A stretch of 64,000 nt of DNA from Nitrosopumilus piranensis. Its GTDB lineage: Archaea; Thermoproteota; Nitrososphaeria; Nitrososphaerales; Nitrosopumilaceae. Shown here piece by piece: positions 1-8,363 of this stretch. Location of the stretch: NCBI RefSeq assembly GCF_000875775.1, contig NZ_CP010868.1, positions 372,001-436,000 on the forward strand. Direction: 5' to 3'. The notes under the pieces were generated by a model. That model searched no databases. It was not told the origin of the DNA and worked only from the letters and a program-made list of their open reading frames with translations. Each line of letters opens with the position of its first letter. The first letter of the stretch is position 1. The position numbers were made by a program, and so were the translations under genes.

Positions 1-2
1 TT

Positions 3-257
3 TATACAGAAAATGAATCAGAATTAGAGTTTTTCACCTGGTACAGGCAAAATGACAAGCCTGAAGGAACCTGCACATTTGAAGTACAAGATATTGGAGA
101 AAGTAAACTTGAGGTTGAGGGTTCTGGTTTTGGAAGTAGTGAACATGTAATTGAGAGATTAAATCATTATGTTTGTAGTGCTGGCTTGTTTGATGAGAAT
201 GGTAATCCTAAACCAAGTTGGAGTGAATTTAAAAATCAAATTCAAATGATAAACTAA
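3..257 (+). CDS. Hypothetical protein, C-terminal 84 residues
   Basis: An open frame runs from the window edge to a TAA at 255-257, so only the end of the protein is visible. It is acidic with scattered aromatic residues (FFTWYRQ near the left edge, HYVCSAG later) and no motif I recognise. The stop lies one base before the start of the Nep1 gene, which suggests the two genes are co-transcribed. No function is proposed. Confidence 0.7.
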   Translation, partial: YTENESELEFFTWYRQNDKPEGTCTFEVQDIGESKLEVEGSGFGSSEHVIERLNHYVCSAGLFDENGNPKPSWSEFKNQIQMIN

Positions 258-258
258 A

Positions 259-927
259 ATGATTTCTTTAATTTTAGCTGAATCGGCATTAGAGCTTATC
301 CCCTCTGAATTAAAACACCATCCATCAGTAATTTCACATGCACAAAAATTAGGAAAACTCTCATCTGAAATTCTATTAGATAATTCATGGCACTTTGCAG
401 CTATGAAAGGAATTGATAATGAGTTAAAAAGAGGACGCCCAGATCTTGTACATTTTTCAATACTTGAAGCTACAACCATTCCACTTTATACCAAAAACAA
501 ACTCAAATTTTATGTTCATACAGTTGATGATAAGGTAATTTCCTTTGGTCCAAATGTACATGTGGCAAAGTCTTATCATAGATTTGCAGGATTGATTGAA
601 AAATTATACAAAGAAAAACAGATAACTGCAAATAACGAAGTTCTTCTTGAAATCAAAGACAAGACATTTTCAGAACTAGTTGATGAAATTAATCCATCCA
701 AAGTACTTGGATTTTCAACTAAAGGTAACCTGAATTCATATGAAAAAATTGCCACAGAGATTTCAAATGATTCTTGTCTAGTATTTGGAGGATTTCAAAA
801 GGGACACTTTTCAGACATGATTGAAAAAAAATTCACTACAATGTATTCTGTTGGTGATGAATCCTTTGAAGGTCATACTGTGGTTGCCAGAATGCTCTAT
901 GAGTATGAAAAAACCATTTTTATGTAG
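259..927 (+). CDS. nep1: 16S rRNA pseudouridine N1-methyltransferase Nep1 (Emg1)
   Basis: A SPOUT-class methyltransferase that methylates N1 of a pseudouridine in small-subunit rRNA and assists ribosome assembly. The 222-residue length fits archaeal Nep1. The family signature KRGRPDLVHFSILEA is at about residues 54-68, with the N-terminal LILAESALELIP strand-helix and the later SF.PNVHVAKSYHRF stretch. It follows a truncated hypothetical gene by one base and precedes tRNA-Gly and an RNase P protein gene, so the neighbourhood is devoted to stable RNA. The ATG at 259 is the natural start because the preceding gene ends at 257. Confidence 0.93.
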   Translation: MISLILAESALELIPSELKHHPSVISHAQKLGKLSSEILLDNSWHFAAMKGIDNELKRGRPDLVHFSILEATTIPLYTKNKLKFYVHTVDDKVISFGPNVHVAKSYHRFAGLIEKLYKEKQITANNEVLLEIKDKTFSELVDEINPSKVLGFSTKGNLNSYEKIATEISNDSCLVFGGFQKGHFSDMIEKKFTTMYSVGDESFEGHTVVARMLYEYEKTIFM

Positions 928-949
928 GCACAAAAATTTGCACTCTGTT

Positions 950-1023
950 GCAGTCATAGTATAGCCTGGTTAGTATTCGGGGTTTCCAACCCTGTGACGC
1001 GGGTTCGAATCCCGCTGACTGCA
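950..1023 (+). tRNA. tRNA-Gly (anticodon TCC)
   Basis: A full cloverleaf can be folded by eye. The acceptor stem GCAGTCA (950-956) pairs with TGACTGC (1016-1022), followed by an A discriminator. The anticodon stem CGGGG/CCCTG (978-982 and 990-994) closes the loop TTTCCAA, giving anticodon TCC. The T arm is GCGGG-TTCGAAT-CCCGC (999-1015). The D stem (959-962 with 973-976) is weak, with two G-T pairs. No intron is seen and the CCA end is not encoded. Confidence 0.95.
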
Positions 1024-1063
1024 TTTCTTTGATTCTAATAAGAAGTAATTTTTAGGTGTAACT

Positions 1064-1378
1064 TTGGAAATTATTGTGAAACCTGCAGTAAGAAAACTTG
1101 CAATGGAGAGAATGCACATTCTAATTAAAAATGCAATCAGTAATGCAAAAACAGATCCCAAATTATCTCAGCACCAAGCACTACTTGCTCGTAGGATTAG
1201 TACTAGACATAAAATTCGAATGCCTTATGAACTTAGAATGGTTTTTTGCAAAAAATGTAAATCGTTTATTGCTCCTGGAGTAAATTCTAGAATCCGTTTG
1301 GGCAGATCATCTGTCAAGGCAGTTAGAATATCTTGCTACTTGTGTGGACATACTTATCGCAAAATAATATCTAACTAG
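1064..1378 (+). CDS. rnp4: Ribonuclease P protein component 4 (Rpp21/Rpr2 family)
   Basis: Protein subunit of archaeal RNase P, which removes the 5' leader from pre-tRNA. The 104-residue protein has the expected helical N-terminus (AMERMHILIKNAIS) and a zinc ribbon made of CKKCKSF at about 62-68 and CYLCGH at about 91-96, separated by the basic RIRLGRS segment typical of the family. The start is TTG at 1064, since no ATG gives the full N-terminus. It sits 40 bases after tRNA-Gly, so substrate and enzyme subunit may share a transcript. Confidence 0.93.
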   Translation: MEIIVKPAVRKLAMERMHILIKNAISNAKTDPKLSQHQALLARRISTRHKIRMPYELRMVFCKKCKSFIAPGVNSRIRLGRSSVKAVRISCYLCGHTYRKIISN

Positions 1379-1448
1379 TCCTTTAATCTCTTTGAATTGT
1401 ATCTTGTCTTAACTATTTGAGATAAAGTTTTCAGATAATGCCGTCTTA

Positions 1449-2109
1449 CTATGGATTTTGTATAATTATATTTAGAGGTGCACCTGTTTTGCCTGCAAAT
1501 ACATTCAAACTTGCTGAAGCATCTGCATCAATTGAAGTGATTTTACCTTGTGGTATTTGGGTATACAATCATTCTATCACCTGGGTTGAGTGCAACTGGT
1601 GCTGAAGCTTGCATAAGACATAATGTTTCTTTTGTTCCTACATCACCAAAATCAATCTCTAATGTTGTGTTATCTGGAGTTGTACATGATATTGTTACAG
1701 AATCACCTGTATCCAGAGTATCTTTCATTAATGTACCTGCTCCACTTGTTCCAGTATGTTCATACAAACCCTGGAAGTTAATTACAGATACTCTAGTTTG
1801 ATCCTTATCAAAATACCAATTTGATAACGGTACTGTAACACCTCTAACTTGAATGGTCTCTATTGAAACAATTTTTTTACCATTGTTTCTGACTCCAGCT
1901 GTTCCCCATGCATCACCCAATGAATCAGTAGCATTTACCCACAAATTCATTCCTAAGACTACTATGCTGTCTTGTTGTACTGAAGTCTGAAACAGACTAG
2001 TTCCATACAAACCCGAGCTAGCACCTAGTACGACAGATGCAACCAAAATAATTACAGTTGTAAGTACTGTACTAATTGCCCTTCGTCTATTCAGAACGCA
2101 GTTTCTCAT
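1449..2109 (-). pseudogene. Type IV pilin-like secreted protein, interrupted by a frameshift
   Basis: The N-terminus RRRAISTVLTTVIILVAS has the basic stretch followed by a hydrophobic helix seen in archaeal pilins and archaellins (class III signal peptide). The remainder is beta-rich and presumably extracellular. The frame beginning at 2109 stops at 1543, but the next frame continues without a stop to TAG at 1449-1451 with convincing family-like sequence (IPQGKITSIDADAS, then FAGKTGAP). Removing one base from GGG at 1559-1561 (plus strand) joins the frames into about 219 residues. Either this is a real single-base insertion or an assembly error. It is divergent from rps19e. Confidence 0.7.
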
Positions 2110-2283
2110 ACTAACAAAAGTTCTAAAAATTACATCTCATCTAGTATGTAATTTTTTAAAATTACTCTAAACCACACATGAATTCATGAATGCAAAAAAC
2201 TCCAATTTTCATTATTTGACAAAATCAGCGATCTGAGAAATTTACGCTGAAGTTTGTTTAGAAACCAGACACAATATCTCAAT

Positions 2284-2292
2284 GATTTATAA
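2284..2292 (+). promoter_or_regulatory. TATA box for the S19e-PDCD5 transcript
   Basis: ATTTATAAG lies about 28 bases before the ATG at 2317, the spacing expected for an archaeal promoter giving a leaderless or near-leaderless mRNA. Confidence 0.6.
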
Positions 2293-2316
2293 GACGATTC
2301 TCAATTTTTTGTCTTC

Positions 2317-2769
2317 ATGGCAAAGGTGTACGACGTACCAGCAGATGTATTGATAGGAAAATTAGCTGATGTTCTAAAAAATGAGGATATTCCAGCACCT
2401 TCTTGGATTCCATTTGTAAAAACTGGAGCTCATGCAGACAAGCCCCCACAAAACCGTGATTGGTGGCATACTAGATGTGCTTCAATTATGAGAAAGATTT
2501 ACCTTCATGGACCAATCGGAATTAATGAATTAAGAAAAGATTATGGTGGTGGTAAACCATCTGGCTATGGAGCAGCTCATCACAAAGACGCTGGTGGCGC
2601 AATTATTAGGAATGCCATACATGGATTAGAAAAATTAGGCTATCTTGAAAAAGTTGAGAAGAAAGGTCGTGTAATTTCTAAACAAGGAATGCAAAAACTT
2701 GATAGACTGTCAACAGAAATTCTAAAAGAGATGATTGTTGAGAATCCTCAATTGAAAGTATACACTTAG
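2317..2769 (+). CDS. rps19e: Small ribosomal subunit protein S19e
   Basis: An archaeal/eukaryotic ribosomal protein needed for small-subunit maturation. The 150 residues match family length. Signature segments are WWHTRCASIMRKIYLHGP at about 50-67, YGGGKPSGYGAAHH at about 77-90 and GGAIIRNAIHGLEKLGYLEK at about 94-113, followed by GRVISKQGMQKLD. It begins a two-gene unit with the PDCD5-like gene seven bases downstream, an arrangement common in archaea. The start is supported by the TATA box at 2284-2292. Confidence 0.96.
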   Translation: MAKVYDVPADVLIGKLADVLKNEDIPAPSWIPFVKTGAHADKPPQNRDWWHTRCASIMRKIYLHGPIGINELRKDYGGGKPSGYGAAHHKDAGGAIIRNAIHGLEKLGYLEKVEKKGRVISKQGMQKLDRLSTEILKEMIVENPQLKVYT

Positions 2770-2776
2770 ATTCAAA

Positions 2777-3058
2777 ATGAGCTTCCCTGAATCAAACGAT
2801 CAACCTCAAGACAATACAAATCATGAACTAGCTGCACAAAAAGAACAAATTCTTAAACAGATTCTTGTACCTGAAGCAAGAATGAGATTAAACAATATTA
2901 AAATGGTAAAGCCAGAGTTGGCCGATCTTGTGGAACAATATTTGATAGGAATGGCAACGCAGGGAAAGATACCTGGTCAAATTTCTGACGATCAATTAAA
3001 GCAAATTTTGCTTTCTACCCAACAACCAAAACGAGATTTTAAGTTCAATCGCGTCTGA
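2777..3058 (+). CDS. PDCD5-like DNA-binding protein (TFAR19 family)
   Basis: A small (93-residue) helical protein of the PDCD5 family, often annotated as DNA-binding in archaea; its cellular role there is not settled. It shows the core ILKQILVPEARMRLNNIKMV and then VEQYLIGMATQGKIPGQIS, and ends with the usual basic tail (KRDFKFNR). It follows rps19e by seven bases and is probably translated from the same mRNA. Confidence 0.92.
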   Translation: MSFPESNDQPQDNTNHELAAQKEQILKQILVPEARMRLNNIKMVKPELADLVEQYLIGMATQGKIPGQISDDQLKQILLSTQQPKRDFKFNRV

Positions 3059-3100
3059 TCTCAGATAAAATATAATTATGGGCAAGTAGCGGGTTATTTC

Positions 3101-4177
3101 ATGAAAGCCGTTGTATACAATGAATATGCACCAGATGATAATTACGCTAAGATCCTTAAAGTCCAGGATATAGACGAACCAAAACCAAAACCAGATGAGG
3201 TTATTTTTACAAATAAAGCATCTGCCCTAAATTATAATGATATTTGGGGAATGAGAGGAGTGCCAGTTGCAGTTCCTCTTCCACATGTTTCTGGTTCTGA
3301 TGTAGCTGGAGATGTTATCGCCGTAGGCGAAGATGTACAAAATTTCAAAGTAGGTGATAGAGTTGTCTCTCATTCTAATTTAGCATGCAGAGTTTGTAAA
3401 GCATGTACTGATGGAAGAGAATTTGATTGTACCAAAAGACAAGTTTGGGGTTTCCAGACTGGACCTCTTTGGGGTGCATACTCTGAACAAATTCATTTAC
3501 CAGAAGTTAATGTTTCAAAAATCCCTGACAGTGTTTCATATGAAGATGCAGCAGCAGCTTCAATGACCCTTCTAACTTCATGGCACATGTTAGTTGGTAG
3601 AGCAAACATTACTCCAGGACAAACAGTACTTGTAATGGGTGGTGGTTCTGGTGTTGGAAGCTTTGCAATCCAAATTGCAAAATTATACAACTGTGATGTA
3701 ATTGCAACTGCTAGTCCAGACAAATTAGATAAATGTCTAGAACTTGGTGCAGATCATGCAGTAGATCATAGAAAAGACGACTGGCAAAAAGAAGTCTTTA
3801 AGATATCAAAAGAACTAGCAAAAACCAAAGGTGAAGCACCCGGAATTGATATTGCATTTGATCATATTGGTCAAACTCACTTCAACAAACAACTAACCTT
3901 ACTCAAGTATGGTGCAACTCTTGTCTCTTGTGGTGCAACAACAGGTTATGATGCACAAATAGATCTTAGACACATATTCTTCAAAGGAATTAACGTCCTA
4001 GGTTCAACACAAGGAACAAAAGCTGAACTTGATCAAGGATTGTATTGGATGGGTCAAGGAAAACTAAAGTCTATTGTTGACTCTGTTTACACATTTGAGC
4101 AAGCCGCAGAGGCTCACACAAAAATGTTACAGGGTAAATTCTTTGGCAAAATCTTAATGAAGCCTGAAGGCGCTTAG
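3101..4177 (+). CDS. Zinc-type medium-chain dehydrogenase/reductase, possibly acyl-CoA (acryloyl/crotonyl-CoA) reductase
   Basis: An MDR-superfamily oxidoreductase of 358 residues. It has a GroES-like N-terminus (residues 1-130) with the structural zinc site CRVCKACTDGREFDC near 98-112, and a Rossmann domain with VLVMGGGSGVGSFAIQIAK at about 177-195. The layout resembles enoyl/acryloyl-CoA reductases of the hydroxypropionate-hydroxybutyrate carbon fixation cycle, but alcohol dehydrogenase or quinone reductase roles cannot be excluded. A close paralogue is at 46781-47854, and both are followed within a few kilobases by a TPR gene. A CitE-like gene begins seven bases after the stop, suggesting an operon. 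Confidence 0.85.
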   Translation: MKAVVYNEYAPDDNYAKILKVQDIDEPKPKPDEVIFTNKASALNYNDIWGMRGVPVAVPLPHVSGSDVAGDVIAVGEDVQNFKVGDRVVSHSNLACRVCKACTDGREFDCTKRQVWGFQTGPLWGAYSEQIHLPEVNVSKIPDSVSYEDAAAASMTLLTSWHMLVGRANITPGQTVLVMGGGSGVGSFAIQIAKLYNCDVIATASPDKLDKCLELGADHAVDHRKDDWQKEVFKISKELAKTKGEAPGIDIAFDHIGQTHFNKQLTLLKYGATLVSCGATTGYDAQIDLRHIFFKGINVLGSTQGTKAELDQGLYWMGQGKLKSIVDSVYTFEQAAEAHTKMLQGKFFGKILMKPEGA

Positions 4178-4184
4178 TCATTTA

Positions 4185-5039
4185 ATGACTCAGCTCTTCA
4201 GAAGTCTTATTTTTGTTCCTGGCAACAACCCTAGGTTTCTTGAAAAAGCAAAAAAACTACAGGCTGATATTGTTTGCTTTGATTTAGAGGACTCTGTACC
4301 AGATAATGAAAAAGTAAATGCAAGAAAATTAATCAAATCTGCACTTAAATCTAGAAAATCATACGAGTCTTCAATTTTTGTTCGTACAAATTCTCCTTTG
4401 TCTAGCAAAATTCCGTCTGATCTTAAAGAGATTGTTCAAAAAGGAATCGATGGAATTGTTATTCCTAAAGTCAATAATAAACAAGAATTGAAAAAAATTG
4501 AAAATATAATTTCAGGATTGGAGAAAACGCGAAAACTAAAACCAATACAACTAATTCCTTCAATAGAATCTGCTGAAGGTGTTGTTAATACATATCAAAT
4601 TGCTTCTAGTAGTAAAAGAATCGTTGCAGTAGTTTTTGGTGTATTTGATCTTCTTAATGATCTTGGTGTGGAGTACACTAAAGATTCTGAAGGAGCAAAA
4701 TACTCTAGACGAAAAATCCCTGTAGATGCACATGCTGCAGGTGTTGTAGCAATAGATGCCATTTGGCAAGATCTCAAAGACTCGAAGGGATTAGAAAAAG
4801 ATTGTAAAGTTGGAAAAAGTTTAGGTTATTCAGGAAAAAGTATCATTCATCCAGATCATATTTCTGTAACTCATAAATTATTTCATCCAAACAAAAGTGA
4901 AATTTTGTGGGCAGAAAAAGTTTGTAAAACCTATCTTGCATCAACAAAAAAAGGAAAAGGTGCTACTACCGTTGATGGAAAAATGATTGATGAAGTTCAT
5001 TTTAAACAAGCAAAGGCACTCCTTGATCTTGTTAAATAG
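4185..5039 (+). CDS. CitE-like CoA-ester lyase (HpcH/HpaI aldolase family)
   Basis: A TIM-barrel, metal-dependent lyase related to citrate lyase beta subunit and malyl-CoA lyase, 284 residues. Visible motifs are RSLIFVPGNNPRFLEKA at the N-terminus, CFDLEDSVPDNEK (metal-binding acidic pair) near 31-43, IPSIESAEGVVN near 124-135 and YSGKSIIHPDHIS near 215-227. Directly downstream of the MDR reductase gene, so both may work on CoA esters. The exact substrate cannot be read from sequence; alternatives are malyl-, citramalyl- or beta-methylmalyl-CoA. Confidence 0.85.
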   Translation: MTQLFRSLIFVPGNNPRFLEKAKKLQADIVCFDLEDSVPDNEKVNARKLIKSALKSRKSYESSIFVRTNSPLSSKIPSDLKEIVQKGIDGIVIPKVNNKQELKKIENIISGLEKTRKLKPIQLIPSIESAEGVVNTYQIASSSKRIVAVVFGVFDLLNDLGVEYTKDSEGAKYSRRKIPVDAHAAGVVAIDAIWQDLKDSKGLEKDCKVGKSLGYSGKSIIHPDHISVTHKLFHPNKSEILWAEKVCKTYLASTKKGKGATTVDGKMIDEVHFKQAKALLDLVK

Positions 5040-5040
5040 G

Positions 5041-5434
5041 CTATTCTAGATTTTTAATAATTGATTTCATTACAGTGCTATTTTCAAATATTTTTTTACT
5101 TACAATTGCACTTACTGTAAATTTCTCCTTTTTGACATCAATTAAAATTTCTTGGAAAACGCATTGAATTTTTGATATTTTCTTACTTTCACTTTTTAAA
5201 AGACTAGGAATAATTTTCCTAATTTCGTCATTTCCAAATACATCAAAAATAAAGTGAACTAGTTTTGAATCAATAATAGTAATTTGATAATTTTCTTTTA
5301 TTTTTTTTTACTTGGAATATTTCTTCTAAACATTCTTTTTCTAGTTTATTGATATCTAATTTAGAATTTTCTTTGATAACTTTTAACGATATTTGAAAAT
5401 GTTCTGTTGAAAGCTTGCCTATCGGTTCTAGAGT
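5041..5434 (-). pseudogene. Remnant of an unidentified gene (frameshifted and 5'-truncated)
   Basis: Read on the minus strand, this stretch gives about 130 residues of protein-like sequence ending TVMKSIIKNLE at TAG (5041-5043). It is broken once, at a run of nine A on that strand (plus 5310-5320), where the frame changes. There is no acceptable start codon before an upstream in-frame stop (plus 5435-5437). The sequence is not one I recognise. It abuts the response-regulator fragment, so this interval looks like decayed DNA. Confidence 0.5.
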
Positions 5435-5450
5435 TTATGCAATTAAGTAA

Positions 5451-5588
5451 ATTCGAGAGAATGAACCTAAAGTACGAATCATTGCAGTTACAGCTGATAC
5501 AAGTAGTCAAACTGAAGAAAAATTAAACGTACCTGTAATTCAAAAACCATTTAATATTGAACACGTTATTTCACGCATAAATGATTAA
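5451..5588 (+). pseudogene. C-terminal fragment of a CheY-like response regulator
   Basis: A 45-residue open stretch translates to the last third of a receiver domain: KVRIIAVTADTS (beta-4 with the conserved T/A), then VPVIQKPFN with the invariant lysine-proline pair, then a final helix. The phosphoacceptor half is missing. Immediately before it an in-frame TAA (5448-5450) interrupts sequence that would otherwise continue the helix. No start codon is present, so it is a dead fragment. Confidence 0.75.
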
Positions 5589-5648
5589 TTCCCATTTTTG
5601 GGATATTTCATATAGTTATATATTATAATTATCATAAATTAGTATAAG

Positions 5649-5792
5649 ATGGCTAAACGAGTAACCATAATGATTGATGACGACATAGACAAGAAACTAC
5701 GACTTCGTCAAGCAAAATTGATTCAACAAGAACAAGCATCTTACAGTTATTCCAAAGTCTTAAACGATACCATTCGTAAGGTCTTAAAATAA
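5649..5792 (+). CDS. Small ribbon-helix-helix-like DNA-binding protein (47 aa)
   Basis: ATG at 5649 opens a 47-residue protein with the beginning KRVTIMIDDDIDKKLRLRQ and a later helix YSKVLNDTIRKVLK. This is the strand-helix-helix pattern of ribbon-helix-helix (CopG/MetJ-type) regulators. An AT-rich promoter-like stretch with TATATTATAATTA lies just upstream (about 5616-5630). It is probably a small transcription regulator or orphan antitoxin-like protein; no toxin gene is adjacent. Confidence 0.8.
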   Translation: MAKRVTIMIDDDIDKKLRLRQAKLIQQEQASYSYSKVLNDTIRKVLK

Positions 5793-5856
5793 CTAAAAAT
5801 ATTTTCCTCTTTTAGAATAGGTTAAAGATAATGAATTTTTATTCTAATTATTAGAA

Positions 5857-6561
5857 ATGGTAAATCTGTTAGATCCCAGTAATGTAATTACTAGAATGTT
5901 TAATGCAGGAAAATACGAGGAGATGTGTAACTATTGTAAAGGTCTACTTGAAAAAATCCCTAATGATATGGTTGCACTACAAAATCTCTGTCTGGCTTTG
6001 ATTCATTTAAAAAAGTATCAGGAGGCCATAACATATTGTGACAAAGTTCTTGAAATCAAAGAATTTGATACATATGCATTAAAAAATAAAATTTATGCTC
6101 TAGAAAGCCTGAATCAATATGAACAAGTTTTAAAATTATGTGATCAAATTCTATCCTCCAACCCACATGATACTTGGGCACTTAACAGTAAGGGATTGTC
6201 CTTGAATGAATTAAATCGACATGAGCATGCCCTTGAATATTATGATAAAGTACTAGCGATAGATCCAAACGATGTCACAGCCTTGATGAATAAGGCTATA
6301 TCTCATAGCCATTTGGGAAATTATGAAACTGCCATAGACTTTTACGATCAAGCACAACTAGTTGATTCTGGACTAAAAGAGATACCACCTGCTAAATCTA
6401 AATTATTTGAAAAATTGGGTCAGAGTGATAATGCATTTTTGGCAGCACAAGGAATTCTTAACAAAGATATGGAAAAAATTAAGATGGATGCAAAAGAAAA
6501 CAAATGTTCTCTTTTCCATCAAGTTTGTGAAAATGAATTTAAGAAATTAGATAAAAAATAA
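5857..6561 (+). CDS. Tetratricopeptide-repeat protein
   Basis: A 234-residue protein made almost entirely of TPR units from about residue 15 to 170. Recurrent signatures are ALQNLCLALIHLKKYQEAI, ALNSKGLSLNELNRHEHAL and ALMNKAISHSHLGNYETAI, each followed by YCDKVLEI/YYDKVLAIDPN. Such proteins act as protein-binding scaffolds; the partner is unknown. The C-terminal 60 residues are outside the repeat and carry two cysteines. A second TPR protein of the same style is at 47851-48459. Confidence 0.88.
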   Translation: MVNLLDPSNVITRMFNAGKYEEMCNYCKGLLEKIPNDMVALQNLCLALIHLKKYQEAITYCDKVLEIKEFDTYALKNKIYALESLNQYEQVLKLCDQILSSNPHDTWALNSKGLSLNELNRHEHALEYYDKVLAIDPNDVTALMNKAISHSHLGNYETAIDFYDQAQLVDSGLKEIPPAKSKLFEKLGQSDNAFLAAQGILNKDMEKIKMDAKENKCSLFHQVCENEFKKLDKK

Positions 6562-6615
6562 ACTTAAATTAAAATTATCTAAATCATTTTATACATGAAT
6601 TTGTAGATAGTTTTA

Positions 6616-7200
6616 TTGTTTACAGGTATTATTGAAGGAATAGGCAAGATCGAAAAAATTTCTAAAAATACAAAAAATAGAAGTGCAATTCAAATGACTG
6701 TGAATTTAGGAAAGCATGCCAAGGGGTTAAAAATTGGTCAAAGTGTTGCATTAAACGGTGTTTGCCTAACGGCAACAAAATTATCAAAATCTAATTGTAT
6801 GTTTGAAATGATTGAAGAGACAACAAAAAAAACTGATCTTGGAAATCTTAAAGTTGGTGGGATTGTAAACATTGAACGCAGCTTAAAATCTGGAGATAGA
6901 TTAGAAGGTCATTTTGTTTTAGGTCATGTTGATGGAGTAGGAGTAGTCAAAAAAATTTCAAAAAAACCTAAAGAAGTTCAAGTTTGGTTTGAAATACCTA
7001 AGAAATTAGCAAAATATGTTGTCAAAAAAGGCTCTATTGCAGTTGATGGAATTAGTTTGACTGTAGTTGATATTAAAAATAATCTTGCATCTGTTTCATT
7101 AATCCCTCATACAATTGAAGTTACAAATTTTCAAACCAAGAAAGTAGGCGACAAAGTTAATATTGAAACTGACATTCTTGGGAAATACATTCTAAAATAA
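6616..7200 (+). CDS. ribE: Riboflavin synthase, bacterial-type (lumazine-binding repeats)
   Basis: Catalyses the dismutation of two 6,7-dimethyl-8-ribityllumazine molecules to riboflavin. The 194 residues contain two lumazine-binding repeats: MFTGIIEGIGKIEKI at the N-terminus with GVCLTATKL near 50, and HFVLGHVDGVGVVKKI near 97 with GISLTVVDI near 148. It starts with TTG at 6616, which gives the invariant MFTGII. Methanogens use an unrelated enzyme, so this bacterial-type gene is notable. It stands just ahead of the ribB-ribH-arfA-arfC cluster with a separate promoter between. Confidence 0.95.
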   Translation: MFTGIIEGIGKIEKISKNTKNRSAIQMTVNLGKHAKGLKIGQSVALNGVCLTATKLSKSNCMFEMIEETTKKTDLGNLKVGGIVNIERSLKSGDRLEGHFVLGHVDGVGVVKKISKKPKEVQVWFEIPKKLAKYVVKKGSIAVDGISLTVVDIKNNLASVSLIPHTIEVTNFQTKKVGDKVNIETDILGKYILK

Positions 7201-7248
7201 ACATAATAATCTACCATTTTAGTAGTAATTACCAATTTTTTAGTAAAC

Positions 7249-7256
7249 TTTATAAT
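7249..7256 (+). promoter_or_regulatory. TATA box of the ribB operon
   Basis: TTTATAAT lies 27 bases upstream of the ATG at 7279. This spacing favours 7279 rather than the upstream TTG at 7261 as the ribB start and implies a leaderless mRNA. Confidence 0.6.
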
Positions 7257-7278
7257 CAGTTTGAAGATTTTTTTGTTT

Positions 7279-7944
7279 ATGTCTCTTGAATCTGCATTAC
7301 AATCTCTAAAAAGAGGTGAGTTTGTACTTTTGTTTGATTCTGCTGGAAGGGAAAATGAGATTGATATGGTAGTAGCTGCAGAATTTGTAACCTCAGAACA
7401 TGTTGCTAGAATGCGTCAGCATGCTGGTGGATTGCTTTGTATTGCAATAGATAATAATTTTGCAAAATCACTTGAATTAAAATACATGCATGAAATTCTA
7501 TCTGATTCCTCAATACCAAACAAGGAAATGATTATGGGATTAGCTCCTTATGGTGATCACCCCACCTTTTCATTATCTGTAAATCACTATCAGACGTATA
7601 CTGGAATTACTGATAATGACAGATCTTTAACAATACGTGAAATGGCAAATATCTACAATGTTGAAAATAAACAGAAAAAATTTGCATCGTCTTTTAAAAC
7701 TCCAGGACATGTTCCCTTGCTGATCGCATCAAAAGGCTTGTTGGCTGCACGTCAAGGGCATACAGAAATGTCTGTATATCTTGCACAAATTGCTGGTTTG
7801 ACTCCAGTAACTGCAATATGTGAAATGATGGATGCTGAAACATATACTGCATTATCAGTTGATAAAGCAGAAAAATTTGGAAAACAAAATGGAATTCCAT
7901 TAATTGATGGAAAAGAACTATTAGAATACGCTAAGGTGCATTAA
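7279..7944 (+). CDS. ribB: 3,4-dihydroxy-2-butanone-4-phosphate synthase
   Basis: Converts ribulose 5-phosphate to the four-carbon unit used by lumazine synthase. About 221 residues, single-domain, without the GTP cyclohydrolase II partner found fused in many bacteria. The substrate/metal loop SAGRENEIDMVVAAEF is near 22-37, RQHAGGLLCIA near 48, YTGITDNDRSLTI near 100 and the distal GHTEMSVYLAQIAG near 154. Start at 7279 was chosen from the TATA spacing. It heads an operon with ribH two bases downstream. Confidence 0.95.
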   Translation: MSLESALQSLKRGEFVLLFDSAGRENEIDMVVAAEFVTSEHVARMRQHAGGLLCIAIDNNFAKSLELKYMHEILSDSSIPNKEMIMGLAPYGDHPTFSLSVNHYQTYTGITDNDRSLTIREMANIYNVENKQKKFASSFKTPGHVPLLIASKGLLAARQGHTEMSVYLAQIAGLTPVTAICEMMDAETYTALSVDKAEKFGKQNGIPLIDGKELLEYAKVH

Positions 7945-7946
7945 TT

Positions 7947-8363
7947 TTGAATATTGCGATAGTGATCTCGGAATTCAATGACAAAGTGACATCTAGAATG
8001 CTTTTGGTGGCACAAGAAAAAGCAGATTCTTTAAAATTAAAAATAATTCATACCTGTTCTGTACCTGGTGCCTATGACATGCCTATTATTGTTGATGCCC
8101 TTTTGCAGAAAAATGATGTTGATGCTGTAGTCACTTTGGGTGCAATTATCAAGGGACAAACAAAACATGATGAGGTTATCTCTCATGCAGCTGCTCAAGC
8201 ACTTACTGATTTATCTATAAAATACAAAAAACCTGTATCTTTAGGAATTTCTGGTCCTGGAATGCAAGAAAGACATGCACATGCCAGGATAAGACCAGTA
8301 GCTGAACGTGCAGTAGAAGCAGTATTGAAAATCTCCTCAGAACTAAAAAGGATTCAAAAATGA
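7947..8363 (+). CDS. ribH: 6,7-dimethyl-8-ribityllumazine synthase
   Basis: Condenses the RibB product with the ribitylaminopyrimidine to form the riboflavin precursor. The 138-residue length is normal. Motifs: ISEFND (residues 7-12), VPGAYDMPI near 38, and LGAIIKGQTKHDEVISHAAA near 67, which contains the catalytic histidine region. TTG at 7947 is the start. It lies between ribB and arfA and overlaps arfA by four bases, so translation is probably coupled. Confidence 0.94.
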   Translation: MNIAIVISEFNDKVTSRMLLVAQEKADSLKLKIIHTCSVPGAYDMPIIVDALLQKNDVDAVVTLGAIIKGQTKHDEVISHAAAQALTDLSIKYKKPVSLGISGPGMQERHAHARIRPVAERAVEAVLKISSELKRIQK

